A DNA stretch of 62,798 nucleotides from Calditrichia bacterium (GTDB lineage Bacteria; Calditrichota; Calditrichia; RBG-13-44-9; J075): assembly GCA_028284445.1 (NCBI GenBank), contig JANQRS010000040.1, positions 1 to 62,798 of the forward strand, written 5' to 3'. Shown one piece after another: positions 9,241-17,630 of the stretch. Within the stretch, counting starts at the first letter, position 1; every line of letters starts with the position of its first letter. Made by a program: the position numbers and the translations under genes. The notes beneath the pieces are model-generated. The model did no database searches, was not told the DNA's origin, and saw only the letters and a list, made by a program, of their open reading frames with translations.

Positions 9241-9440
9241 AAACTCGCTGAGGCTCGTTTGTCAGGCCACCCCTGGACGTCAGAAACTTCGCCTCGTCAG
9301 CTCACTTCGTTCGCGTAAAAACACATCCCCCTATGTCCCCCTTCGAAGAGGGATTTAGGGGGATGTTAACGTGAGCGAAGCGAACTGACGCCGACGTAGT
9401 CGGCTGACGAGGCGAAGCCTCTGACGGGCCGAAGGCGTTG
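9241..9440. repeat. Composite hairpin repeat, copy B, within a long imperfect inverted repeat between convergent genes
   Basis: 9247-9366 repeats copy A (5486-5605) in the same orientation, with the palindrome at 9323-9366. Beyond it, 9367-9440 is roughly the reverse complement of 9279-9320, so a single-stranded copy could fold into one long hairpin centred on the palindrome. The right arm carries CTGACG at 9385, 9404 and 9421, separating small hairpins CCGAC-GTA-GTCGG and AGGC-GAA-GCCT. Its place between convergent genes suits a bidirectional terminator. Confidence 0.85.
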
Positions 9441-9451
9441 GCGTTAGCCAG

Positions 9452-10249
9452 TTAAATTCGTCCTAATTTATCTTCTGTCATCCAGCCGCTTTTGCCATCC
9501 GACAATAAAATTTTCACCCACTCCCCCCTCTGATCCGTCAGCTTCACTTTTGTCCCTTCATGCAGGACAAATACATCGCTGCTGTTGGCATCCGGTGCGG
9601 AAAGAATGTTCACGGAAGGCGCCATGATAATTGCCGGCGCGTTCTGCTCGGCAGAATTGATATTGCTGACAAGCAAGTAAGTGGCAAATAGGGTCAATAC
9701 GGCGGCAGCAGAAAGTAGAGAATAAAGCAGGCGGCGCTTTCCGTTGCGATTATACAGCAGAGCAATAGCAAGCATAATGCTCAGAATGTAAAGCACGGCG
9801 ACAATCACAGTTAGTTGGCCTTGCGAAAACAGCCCGTGCAAATCCTCCCACCACTGGAATAGAAAGAGCTGTGGAAAAGGTTCGATGCGATCAACGACCC
9901 GCAGGTTCGCCAACTCAAGGTTAAACTGCGCTTCTTCGTCATCCGGATTGAGCTTAAGGGCTTTTTCGTAGAAGAGTATGGATGGGCCAATCCGGTTAAG
10001 CTTGAAGTAGCAATTGGCCATATTGTAGTATACTTCTGAACTTGTAAATCCGGTTGCCTCAATTTTCTGATACCATTGCAAAGAAGTACGGTAATCACTT
10101 TCGCGATAAGCTTTATTTCCCTGCTCAAAATAGTGGTCGACGCCACTTTGAGCGAGGAGGGACATACCCACCGCGAATAACAATAAAATACTCAAGGCGT
10201 TGCGTAGATGTGTACTCAAAAGGTGTATCATTTTCACTTGTAATTTCAT
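9452..10249 (-). CDS. batE: BatE-like TPR protein with C-terminal SH3 domain
   Basis: 265 residues: N-terminal signal or anchor segment, two or three TPR motifs (about 35-120), two hydrophobic helices (about 145-165 and 175-195) and a C-terminal SH3-like domain. TPR-TM-TM-SH3 order is that of BatE, and as last gene of the Bat operon it is in its usual place. It probably scaffolds the membrane Bat complex; the biochemical role is not established. It begins 7 bases after batD. The start is uncertain because neither this ATG nor the one six codons later has a clear ribosome binding site. Confidence 0.85.
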   Translation of the reverse strand: MKLQVKMIHLLSTHLRNALSILLLFAVGMSLLAQSGVDHYFEQGNKAYRESDYRTSLQWYQKIEATGFTSSEVYYNMANCYFKLNRIGPSILFYEKALKLNPDDEEAQFNLELANLRVVDRIEPFPQLFLFQWWEDLHGLFSQGQLTVIVAVLYILSIMLAIALLYNRNGKRRLLYSLLSAAAVLTLFATYLLVSNINSAEQNAPAIIMAPSVNILSAPDANSSDVFVLHEGTKVKLTDQRGEWVKILLSDGKSGWMTEDKLGRI

Positions 10250-10256
10250 GATATTT

Positions 10257-12086
10257 TTAGAAAAACTTGCCGAGCCGAACCAGAATATCCTTGGCGCTAT
10301 TATAAAATGTCAGCGCCTGACCGGCATCCGATGCCCCCTGGGCAAAACGCCGGAAATCAGCTTCATCCAGGCATTTAAGATAGTCTTCTTGTAGCTGAGC
10401 GTCAACATCCCGTTCTTTCAGGATCTTCACCACATCATCGCGCAGCAAGCCAGCTGCCGCCGTATTGCTCTTATCTGCAACATATCCCATCAGTCCTTTC
10501 GACACCTCGCTGTAGAACTCGGCATACTGACCGCTCTTTAAAAATGAATGTGCTTCCTTTAGCCGGGCAGTCGCTTGCTTCAGCGCCTTCCGGCTGCGGG
10601 CATAGCCCACATTGCTGGACATTTTATCAACATGATTGCGATAACCAAGGGCCACGCCCAGCAAGAGCGTTGGTAAAACCAGCGCCAGGATGAACCAGGC
10701 GGACTTATACGGTTGATGGGCGATCGGCACCAGATTCAAGGCGCTTTCCTTAATAAAATGAATGTCCTGCTTCAGCAACTTGACGTCCGACTTCGGAACA
10801 TAGCCGCCGGTTTCGATGCCGGCGACGTCTTTTCCGGGCGTAACTTCCAAATTGTATTCCGGCGTTGACATAATTCTGTAATCCCGCGCTGCAGTATCGA
10901 AGTATGGGATCTCAATGGGCGGAATCTGATAGGTCCCGGAAACCCTTGGGATGAGAATGTATTCCAACTCCCTGGATGCGGACATCACTTGAGCTTTGCG
11001 ATTAACAAAATTCTTTTCCTTCGGATCAAATACTTCAAAGTTTGCCGGAAATTGCAGTGGCAATTGCCGCAGGGATTGAAGGTTTCCGGAGCCGTCAATT
11101 TTGATTTTTAGCGAGATTGCTTCATTCGCAGCGACGGTCTGTTTATCGATCTCGGATTTCAAGCGAAATTTGCCAACCAGTCCGCTAAAATCGGCCGGCT
11201 TGCCTTCTTCAGGAAGCGGCTTAACGTTGATCTTAATCGGTGAGGACGCTACAATTTCCCGGCTTGTGCGCCCAAGCGGACTGTCAAAGAAATCGTCGAA
11301 TATGTCAAAGGAGCTACGACGCCGGCGACGCTCAACCACATCCATTGCTGCTCGCATCGGAGTTATTACCAATTCCCCTGACTTGGTAGGATAGAGCGCC
11401 ACTTTCTTAATTGTTGCCACGCTATATTGAACACCGTCTATCACTTCCTGAGATACCTGAACGTTCTGTGGAATTTCATAATCCTCAGACCAAAATCCCA
11501 CGGTCTCCGGAAACTCCAGAAATTCCCAGCTACGCACGGAAACGCGGAAATAGATCTTGTAACTCACATTGACTTGCTCGTTCACGTAAACATTTCGTCG
11601 CGAAGGAATAGCTTTTAACGATAAAACATCCGCCAGTTGCTGGCTACCGCCTGACCTGCCCGCCCTTGCCTGCTGTTGTTTTTGAGTGATCGTCAGATCA
11701 ATATGGTTGGACGTGAAGGTTTTCCCCTTAAATTCCACTCTGGCAGCGCCGATTCTCACCCGTCCCTGTCGCTTGGGTATCAGTACGTAGCCATATATTT
11801 TGCTGGCATTAAGGGCGCCATTGGTCAATTGAATACTGGTAGAGACATTCGGTCCGCTCAGAACACGGAACGCCGAGAGCTCAGGCAGTTCCGGATCAGG
11901 TAAGCTTTGCGTCGCGCCACTAACAGTAACCTGGTACTGAAACTGTTGATTCAGTCCTACCGGATTGCGATCAACTGTCGCCTTGATAGTAAGGTCCTGA
12001 GCAGTGGCCAAGGCGGACAATAAGAAAATGGCCATCATCAGACATACGCCAAGCTGCCTGGGGGCGCTTCCGGCATCGTTTTTCAT
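10257..12086 (-). CDS. batD: BatD family membrane protein
   Basis: 609 residues from ATG at 12086, preferred to an upstream TTG because it sits just after the stop of the preceding gene and begins a clean signal peptide (cleavage near ALATAQ). A long periplasmic part of several Ig-like beta domains precedes one transmembrane helix near 465-485 and a cytoplasmic helical domain. BatD proteins accompany MoxR AAA ATPases and VWA proteins in the Bacteroides aerotolerance operon. The C-terminal helical domain resembles those of the proteins at 15509-16495 and 19680-20669, making three architectural relatives in one operon. Confidence 0.9.
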   Translation of the reverse strand: MKNDAGSAPRQLGVCLMMAIFLLSALATAQDLTIKATVDRNPVGLNQQFQYQVTVSGATQSLPDPELPELSAFRVLSGPNVSTSIQLTNGALNASKIYGYVLIPKRQGRVRIGAARVEFKGKTFTSNHIDLTITQKQQQARAGRSGGSQQLADVLSLKAIPSRRNVYVNEQVNVSYKIYFRVSVRSWEFLEFPETVGFWSEDYEIPQNVQVSQEVIDGVQYSVATIKKVALYPTKSGELVITPMRAAMDVVERRRRRSSFDIFDDFFDSPLGRTSREIVASSPIKINVKPLPEEGKPADFSGLVGKFRLKSEIDKQTVAANEAISLKIKIDGSGNLQSLRQLPLQFPANFEVFDPKEKNFVNRKAQVMSASRELEYILIPRVSGTYQIPPIEIPYFDTAARDYRIMSTPEYNLEVTPGKDVAGIETGGYVPKSDVKLLKQDIHFIKESALNLVPIAHQPYKSAWFILALVLPTLLLGVALGYRNHVDKMSSNVGYARSRKALKQATARLKEAHSFLKSGQYAEFYSEVSKGLMGYVADKSNTAAAGLLRDDVVKILKERDVDAQLQEDYLKCLDEADFRRFAQGASDAGQALTFYNSAKDILVRLGKFF

Positions 12087-12091
12087 GTGCA

Positions 12092-12664
12092 CTACCAATC
12101 TTTTTCAACTCTCTTTTTTCTCCCGCTAACCGGGATATTGCGAAGCTTCTTGTTGTCTTTTTCTTTGCTGCGCAAGGCCTGGAGGATTCGTTCAGCGTCT
12201 TCTTTCGACAGTTCTTTCTTCTCTTCTCCGGGCTTCGGCTCCGGCTTTGCCTCTTGTTGCTCCTGGTCTTCAGGATCGCCGGCCTGTTGCTGCTGTTGTT
12301 GTTCTTGCTGCTGTTGTTCTTGCTCTTCCTGTTCTTGTTGCTGTTGCTGCTGTTGTTCTTGCTGCTGCTCTTGTTGCTCACCCTCTTGCTGTTGCTGCTG
12401 TTGTTGTTCTTGCTGCTGCTCTTGTTGCTGTTGCTGCTGTTGTTCCTGCTCTTCTTTCTTCTGTCGCAGTTCTTCCAGCAATGCTTGTAATTTAGCATGA
12501 GACGGATCAACAGCTAAGCCGGCCTCCGCCTCTTCAATAGCACGATCAAGATTGGCAGCAATATAGAGCTGGGCAGCATTATGGTAATGATCATCCGCAC
12601 TTTGGGCAAGTAGCGAAACACTCAGCGCCGCCGTTAAGAATATACTAACTATAACACATTTCAT
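12092..12664 (-). CDS. Secreted TPR protein with a long Gln/Glu tract (BatC-like)
   Basis: 190 residues: signal peptide (cleavage near LLAQS), one TPR-like helical pair (about 25-60), then residues 71-127 made almost only of Gln and Glu (DNA 12284-12454), an acidic/Pro linker and a basic C-terminus. It overlaps the preceding TPR gene by ATGA and is followed 5 bases later by batD, so it belongs to the operon. Probably a divergent or duplicated BatC. The Gln/Glu run, mainly CAG/CAA and GAG/GAA codons, is likely charged coiled coil or disordered, and is a candidate site for length variation. Confidence 0.75.
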   Translation of the reverse strand: MKCVIVSIFLTAALSVSLLAQSADDHYHNAAQLYIAANLDRAIEEAEAGLAVDPSHAKLQALLEELRQKKEEQEQQQQQQQEQQQEQQQQQQQEGEQQEQQQEQQQQQQQEQEEQEQQQQEQQQQQQAGDPEDQEQQEAKPEPKPGEEKKELSKEDAERILQALRSKEKDNKKLRNIPVSGRKKRVEKDW

Positions 12665-13314
12665 GGGGCATCCTCTATATCAACAACTGTCTTTATGCGA
12701 TCAATGAAGGACTGAAAAGCAGCAACGGTCTCGTCGGTATTCAAGCCCTGGCTCATCAAATCGTATGCTTCGCGGTAGCGGCGCATCGCCACAAGACGTT
12801 CCGCTTCTGCTTTTAACTGCTTGGCATATTCCGACGGCGTAATTTGCTCTTGTTGCTGTTGCTGCTGCTGTTCCTGTTGCTGCTTATCGGCCATTTCTTT
12901 AAGACGCGCGCGAACCAGCTCCAGGTTGTGCTTGGCATCAACATCATCCGGATTTAGCTCCAAAGCTTGCTTATAGGCAGCAACCGCTTCCTGATATTTA
13001 CTGAGCCGGTAAAGCGCATTGCCTTGATTATAGTAGGCACTCTGCTGGAGCGCAATATCTTCTGTAGCAGCTGATTTTTGGAAAGCGTTAAAGGCTTCCT
13101 GGAATTTCTCTTTACGATAGAGCGCAGACCCCACATTAAAATGCAAAACCGGATTTTCCGGATCGTCGATCAAGGCTTCCTGGAATTGCGTCAGCGCCTC
13201 ATCCCAATTGCCATTCTCGTATGCGCTCTTTCCTTTCGAGAGCTTATCCTGGGCGAAGACAATAGTACTCACCAGGAAGATTAGCAATGTGGCTATGATT
13301 CGAATGGTCATCAT
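12661..13314 (-). CDS. batC: BatC-like TPR protein
   Basis: 217 residues from ATG at 13314; an upstream TTG would add four residues, and the start is uncertain. Signal peptide (cleavage near VFAQ), about four TPR repeats (25-135; NPVLHFNVGSALYR and AYYNQGNALYRL are typical), a short Gln/Glu run near 150 and a final helical region. TPR-only proteins between BatB and BatD are called BatC. Likely a periplasmic scaffold for the Bat complex. Overlaps the next gene by ATGA. Confidence 0.8.
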   Translation of the reverse strand: MMTIRIIATLLIFLVSTIVFAQDKLSKGKSAYENGNWDEALTQFQEALIDDPENPVLHFNVGSALYRKEKFQEAFNAFQKSAATEDIALQQSAYYNQGNALYRLSKYQEAVAAYKQALELNPDDVDAKHNLELVRARLKEMADKQQQEQQQQQQQEQITPSEYAKQLKAEAERLVAMRRYREAYDLMSQGLNTDETVAAFQSFIDRIKTVVDIEDAP

Positions 13315-13368
13315 TTCTTTTTGCAAATTTAGTACAATATTGAACGATCAAATTTCTTAACAGTGTTC

Positions 13369-13406
13369 ATCCCCTCTATCTCCCCCCTGGGGGAGATAGA
13401 GGGGAT
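13369..13406. repeat. Near-perfect GC-rich palindrome between batB and batC
   Basis: Arms of about 17 bases (ATCCCCTCTATCTCCCC and its reverse complement) around a tiny loop form a very stable hairpin. It lies inside the Bat operon and lacks a clear T-run on the minus strand, so it may reduce rather than stop readthrough, or protect mRNA. It resembles in style the CCCCCTA palindromes at 5563-5605, 9323-9366 and 18615-18655. Confidence 0.85.
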
Positions 13407-13421
13407 ACCTCGTCAACTGGC

Positions 13422-14453
13422 TCAGGGGTCCAGCACCGCTGTGCGCTTGCGAAGTTTCTTCCGCTCGCCCAGCAGGCTTTCGACCACCAGCAAGAACAAC
13501 ACAACCCAGAGGATATCCTGGAAGCGATCTTCAAACTGGGTAAATTCGCGCGATGCCAGCTCTTTCTTCTCCATCCCGGAAATTTCATCAAAAATTTTGC
13601 TCAGTTCAGTATTTCCACTGCTGGAGATATAGAATTTCCCCTTGGTTTCGAAGGCGATTTTCTCGAGACTTTCGATATCGAGACGGGTCATCACAACCTG
13701 CCCATCGCTGTCCTTCTTATAGCCGCTGCGATTGCCGTAGCGATCGTACTCTGGTATCGGCGCGCCTTGCGGTGAACCGATGCCAATGGTATAAATCACC
13801 ATTCCTTGTTCGGCGGCCGCTTTAGCTGTTTCCAGGGCTTCGCCCTCATGATCTTCTCCATCCGTAATCAGGATCAGCACCTTGTGCTTCAGCTCCTTCT
13901 TTACAAATGAGCTATTGGCAGCACTAATCGCCTCGGAGAGAGATGTACCGGCCTGAGGGATAATACCGACTTCCATTTCATTCAGGAAGAGCTTGGCCGC
14001 GCTGTAATCCAGGGTTAAGGGACATTGCACGAAGGCCAAACCGGCAAAGGCGATCAGCCCAATACGGTCTCCCTGCAGACCGTCAATGAACCGAGATATC
14101 TCGTTCTTGGCACGATCAAAGCGATTGGGAGCAATATCCTCGGCCAGCATGCTTTTGGAGACATCCAAAGCAATAAATACGTCGATACCTTCACGTTTCA
14201 CTTCTTCCAGTCTGGTACCGATTTGCGGATCCACCAATGCAAAAATCAACCCGGCGATAACCAGCACTGTCAGCACCACCTTCCAAATCTGTTTGGTGCG
14301 GCTAACGCTTGCCAGAAGGCGGTCAACCAGTTCATCATCCCCTAAGCGCTGCAGCAAAGCACGCTTATGACGGGCCGCCCACATAAAAAAGAGCACAAGC
14401 AGGGGCAGCAGCCAAAACAGGTTCAGGTATTCCGGATTTGCGAGTCTTAACAC
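13422..14453 (-). CDS. batB: BatB VWA-domain membrane protein
   Basis: 343 residues. Transmembrane helices near 10-28 and 58-78, a von Willebrand factor A domain (about 88-300) with an intact MIDAS start DVSKS, the MIDAS Thr in AGTSLSEA and Asp in ITDGEDHEGE, and a C-terminal transmembrane helix (about 315-332). Topology is that of BatA/BatB, which expose a metal-binding VWA domain for protein contacts. GTG start with AAGGAAAG upstream. It follows batA by 11 bases. Confidence 0.9.
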   Translation of the reverse strand: MLRLANPEYLNLFWLLPLLVLFFMWAARHKRALLQRLGDDELVDRLLASVSRTKQIWKVVLTVLVIAGLIFALVDPQIGTRLEEVKREGIDVFIALDVSKSMLAEDIAPNRFDRAKNEISRFIDGLQGDRIGLIAFAGLAFVQCPLTLDYSAAKLFLNEMEVGIIPQAGTSLSEAISAANSSFVKKELKHKVLILITDGEDHEGEALETAKAAAEQGMVIYTIGIGSPQGAPIPEYDRYGNRSGYKKDSDGQVVMTRLDIESLEKIAFETKGKFYISSSGNTELSKIFDEISGMEKKELASREFTQFEDRFQDILWVVLFLLVVESLLGERKKLRKRTAVLDP

Positions 14454-14464
14454 AGCTTTCCTTA

Positions 14465-15460
14465 CTACGGCAAGCGCCGCAAATAGGTGTTTTTCAATAC
14501 CACTTCCAGCAACAGCAGCAATAAAGCAGCGCCGGCATATTGCACAAAGAGTTCGGTGTAACGCGTGAACTCCTTGACTTCAATCTTGGTCTTTTCCAAT
14601 TCCCCGATTTGCTCATATATTTCCGCCAGAGCTTTTTCATTCGTAGCCCGGAAATACTGACCACCGGTTATGGATGCAATGCGGGTCAGGAGCTCTTCGT
14701 CGATTTCCACTTTCGTCGGCACGTAGCGTTTGCCAAACAGCGGGTGATTAACCGGCACCATGGCAGTACCGCGCGTACCGGCACCTATCGTATAAACCCG
14801 CACATCAAACGTGCTGGCCACCTGGGCTGCTGTGATCGGGTCTACCTCACCGGCGTTGTTTTCACCATCAGTCAACATGATCACAACCTTGCTCTTCGCC
14901 TTGCTATCCTTCAGACGAGCGACGGCCGTAGCCAGTCCGTTGCCGATAGCAGTTCCGTCCCATTCTTCCGGAGCAATATCCGTGCTTTCCAAGACTTGCA
15001 CCAACACACCATAGTCGAGCGTTAAGGGACATTGGCTAAACGCCTCTCCGGCAAAAACCACCAGGCCGATGGGATCATTCTTGCGTCCAATGATGAAATC
15101 ATTAGCAACTTTCTTCGCGGCGCCCAAACGATTTTTCGGCTTAAAATCTTCTGCCAGCATGGAACTGCTGACGTCGATTACCATCACAATATCAATCCCT
15201 TCCGTGATAATCTCTTCTTCCTGGGTGCCAGACTGCGGACGCGCGAGCGCTACAATAATTAAACCAACAATTACCATCCGTACAAGCGGCAGCAGACTAC
15301 TGAGGCGTTGGCGCATTGTCCGAGGGATCTTTTGCAAATGCCGTAAGGTGGAAAACTTCATTTGTCCACGCATCTTACGCTTGCGCCCGTAATAGTAATA
15401 GAGCAATAATGGCAGCAGCGCCAGCAGGTAGAGATATTCCGGGTTGGCAAATCTAAACAC
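14465..15460 (-). CDS. batA: BatA VWA-domain membrane protein
   Basis: 331 residues, paralogous to the next gene. Two N-terminal hydrophobic helices (about 8-24 and 58-75), a VWA domain (about 88-290) with DVSSS MIDAS and MLTDGENNAGEV, and a C-terminal transmembrane helix (about 308-322). As the first VWA gene in transcription order it corresponds to batA. GTG start preceded by AGGACC. MoxR and DUF58 lie upstream in the same operon, the usual partners of BatA/BatB. Confidence 0.9.
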   Translation of the reverse strand: MFRFANPEYLYLLALLPLLLYYYYGRKRKMRGQMKFSTLRHLQKIPRTMRQRLSSLLPLVRMVIVGLIIVALARPQSGTQEEEIITEGIDIVMVIDVSSSMLAEDFKPKNRLGAAKKVANDFIIGRKNDPIGLVVFAGEAFSQCPLTLDYGVLVQVLESTDIAPEEWDGTAIGNGLATAVARLKDSKAKSKVVIMLTDGENNAGEVDPITAAQVASTFDVRVYTIGAGTRGTAMVPVNHPLFGKRYVPTKVEIDEELLTRIASITGGQYFRATNEKALAEIYEQIGELEKTKIEVKEFTRYTELFVQYAGAALLLLLLEVVLKNTYLRRLP

Positions 15461-15485
15461 GTTTGGTCCTGACTGATTGATTGGT

Positions 15486-15519
15486 TAACTGGTTAACCAT
15501 TTGACAAGTTAACCAGTTA
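15486..15519. repeat. Perfect 12-bp inverted repeat at a gene end
   Basis: TAACTGGTTAAC (15486-15497) and its exact reverse complement (15508-15519) around a 10-base spacer. The right arm covers the last codons and stop of the gene at 15509-16495. Read on the minus strand it is an AT-rich hairpin in the gap before batA, without a T-run. Possibly attenuation or mRNA processing. Confidence 0.75.
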
Positions 15520-16495
15520 TCTGGTTTTCTTCTTTCACTTCCTCGACATGTTCCACCGCAGCAAACTCCAGCCTGGTTCGCTCGATAATGCGTCGAACGA
15601 GATCGACTGTGGTGCCGGATTCCTGCGGAGAAGGCACATATTTGGCGAATTTAACCAGGTCGCAATTATTGAGCGCTCCTTCAGTGTAGCGTACGCTTTC
15701 TGCATCAATACCTTCGCTCTCGAGGATGTCTACCAGTTCGCTGCTGGTCGCCTCCATCGCGTTAATGAAAAACCGTCCTTCATAATAGCGCCGCAGTATA
15801 TCCGATAGCTCCGTATAGAAAAGCTTGTGTTGTTCTTTGCCGAGGAGGCCTCTTCCCTCAAGTTGAGCGAGCTCCTCAAGGGCAATTTCATGGGCAGGAC
15901 GAATTATTTCCTTGCGAAAAACGGGCTCTCCTGCGCCATTTTTGCGTCGCCACCAAAAATAGCCGGCCAGGCCTAAAGCCAGCAAAAGCAAGGAGCCGAT
16001 AATCCATGGCCAATATTCTGCCGGAATATCAAATAGCGGCTTAATATCCTTGATATCTGCGTTGGGGTCGTTAACGATGCTTGCCACTGTCACTTCCAGC
16101 GGTTCGGAGGTGATGAACTGATATTGCGTGGTAGTATCGGAGGTCAAATAGCCTATTGGAAACGGCGGGATCACATAACTACCGGTATCAAAAACCGAAA
16201 TAGTATAGTCGTATTGTTCAACGATACGTCCGTCGCGCTCGATCGGATCGTGAATTTCATAATCCTTAATCTCGAACATCCCGAGATTCGCCCCCTGACC
16301 GGGGCTCTTTATCGTCAAATCGGCATCACGGTCGATCTTTAAGGAATAGACAATCTGATCGCCGATTCGCATATTCGCCTTATCGACCGATGCCTCTACC
16401 TCAATCAGCGATTGGGCAATCGCAGTTGCCCCAAACAGAATTAAGACCGCGAGGCCACAGAGGCTGCCAAAATGTCTATTACTTAACTTTATCAT
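15509..16495 (-). CDS. BatD-like Ig-TM-helical membrane protein
   Basis: 328 residues: signal peptide (cleavage near AIAQS), an Ig-like periplasmic domain (about 28-150), one transmembrane helix (about 172-194) followed by WWRRK, then a cytoplasmic helical domain with FYTELSDILRRYYEGRF and DLVKFAKY. The same architecture occurs in BatD and in the protein at 19680-20669. Known Bat/MoxR operons often carry such proteins of unknown function. It overlaps the upstream lipoprotein gene by 17 bases, indicating coupled translation. Confidence 0.8.
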   Translation of the reverse strand: MIKLSNRHFGSLCGLAVLILFGATAIAQSLIEVEASVDKANMRIGDQIVYSLKIDRDADLTIKSPGQGANLGMFEIKDYEIHDPIERDGRIVEQYDYTISVFDTGSYVIPPFPIGYLTSDTTTQYQFITSEPLEVTVASIVNDPNADIKDIKPLFDIPAEYWPWIIGSLLLLALGLAGYFWWRRKNGAGEPVFRKEIIRPAHEIALEELAQLEGRGLLGKEQHKLFYTELSDILRRYYEGRFFINAMEATSSELVDILESEGIDAESVRYTEGALNNCDLVKFAKYVPSPQESGTTVDLVRRIIERTRLEFAAVEHVEEVKEENQITG

Positions 16496-17426
16496 CGTAA
16501 ATCGTCACATTTTCAGCTTTCATCAGGCGCTCCACAATTCGCTGGTAGGCCTGCTGTTGTTTTTCCTGGCGGAAGTCCGCAGCAACCTGCCGGGCAACCT
16601 CCGGAAATGAGAGTTGTCTGGTTACTTTGCCATTCTCATCTCTCTCGGCGTAACGCTCCTTATTGGCGTTGAAAAAGGTTTCGACATCGGCGTTTTGGTA
16701 ATTTTCCAGACCGGCTTCTTCACCGATTTCATCTTTGAGAAGCTTTTCGACCATCAGCCCTTTTTTGGCTTCAAACAGGCCGTTCAGCACCTCCTTGTCA
16801 TTATCCAATCCATGCCGCAATGCAGAGCTATATAACACTTCCTGGGCGACATACTGCCTGAGAAATTCCTTACGGGCATCAGCGGATTGCATTTGCGGCT
16901 TCACAAAGTCGGGCAGCTGCTCCAGGCGATATTCAAGATCGCCAGTTGTAATTTCGCGATCGCCGATTTTTGCGACGACCTCGCCGGGCCGGGAGACAAT
17001 CTTCTGTGCGTCATCCAATGCCGCATTCTGTGTAATCACCTGGCGGGCATCCCTGGAACGATTCAGCCGCTCCAGACATTCAACGACTTTTTTGCTGATT
17101 TGCTCCTGGACATTCGACTGCGGATTAAGCGTCTTGGAGCGCAGGAACCAGGCCAGAGCGCTTTCATAATCACGCAGCCGCTCCATGTAAATATTGGCAA
17201 CCTGGTAGGCAATATTTGCCTGTTCCTGGATATCCGGATTGTATTGACTCAAATATTCTTTGTATTCATCCACTGCCTGTTCATATAGTTCCTGATTAAA
17301 GAGCAGCGTTGCCATTTCACGCTTTTTTTCTGCCGGCACAGCCGGTTCATTCGACTGACAGGAAAAAGCCAGTGGCAGCAGGAAAGCCAGTAGGTGTAGC
17401 AGTATTTTTTTAGATAGAATATTCAT
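16479..17426 (-). CDS. TPR lipoprotein with SurA-N/PpiC-type chaperone region
   Basis: 315 residues. Lipoprotein signal peptide with lipobox LAFSC (Cys near 23). Residues about 35-130 are TPR helices. From about 148 the sequence reads AKIGDREITTGDLEYRLEQLP, then REFLRQYVAQEVLYSSALRHGL, the pattern of SurA/PrsA-type N-terminal chaperone helices (inhibitor of growth/SurA_N). No parvulin domain follows, although NADVETFFNANKERY resembles the linker that normally leads into one. It may be a periplasmic folding helper for the Bat complex; that role is inferred from position only. Confidence 0.75.
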   Translation of the reverse strand: MNILSKKILLHLLAFLLPLAFSCQSNEPAVPAEKKREMATLLFNQELYEQAVDEYKEYLSQYNPDIQEQANIAYQVANIYMERLRDYESALAWFLRSKTLNPQSNVQEQISKKVVECLERLNRSRDARQVITQNAALDDAQKIVSRPGEVVAKIGDREITTGDLEYRLEQLPDFVKPQMQSADARKEFLRQYVAQEVLYSSALRHGLDNDKEVLNGLFEAKKGLMVEKLLKDEIGEEAGLENYQNADVETFFNANKERYAERDENGKVTRQLSFPEVARQVAADFRQEKQQQAYQRIVERLMKAENVTIYDDKVK

Positions 17427-17442
17427 TCGAGTATTTAGCGTT

Positions 17443-17505
17443 TTGATGCTTGATGCTTGATGCTTGATGCTTGATGCTTGATGCTTGATGCTTGATGCTT
17501 GATGC
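17443..17505. repeat. Heptamer tandem repeat TTGATGC, nine copies
   Basis: Nine consecutive perfect copies of a 7-base unit lie just upstream of the lipoprotein gene start, between it and the DUF58 gene of the same operon. It is non-coding in context. Its position in an upstream region could alter spacing of expression signals if copy number varies. Confidence 0.95.
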
Positions 17506-17561
17506 TTGTAAGCGAAACTATCACGGAAGACGCTTGGAACAACTCCAATTTAAATTACCTT

Positions 17562-17599
17562 CCAGTATCCAGTATCCAGTATCCAGTATCCAGTATCCA
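17562..17599. repeat. Heptamer tandem repeat CCAGTAT, five copies plus three bases
   Basis: A second, unrelated 7-base array 56 bases from the TTGATGC array, in the same 204-base gap between the DUF58 gene and the lipoprotein gene. Five perfect units are followed by CCA. A degenerate pair of TTCTTCAAT motifs comes next (about 17600-17623). Confidence 0.95.
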
Positions 17600-17630
17600 A
17601 TTCTTCAATTTTTATTCTTCAATCGGCCTC

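Noticed and set aside
12087..12500. Plus-strand frames rich in Cys/Ser or poly-Leu opposite the Gln/Glu tract
   Set aside because: They are the complement of CAG/CAA and GAG/GAA codons of the real minus-strand TPR gene, not separate proteins.
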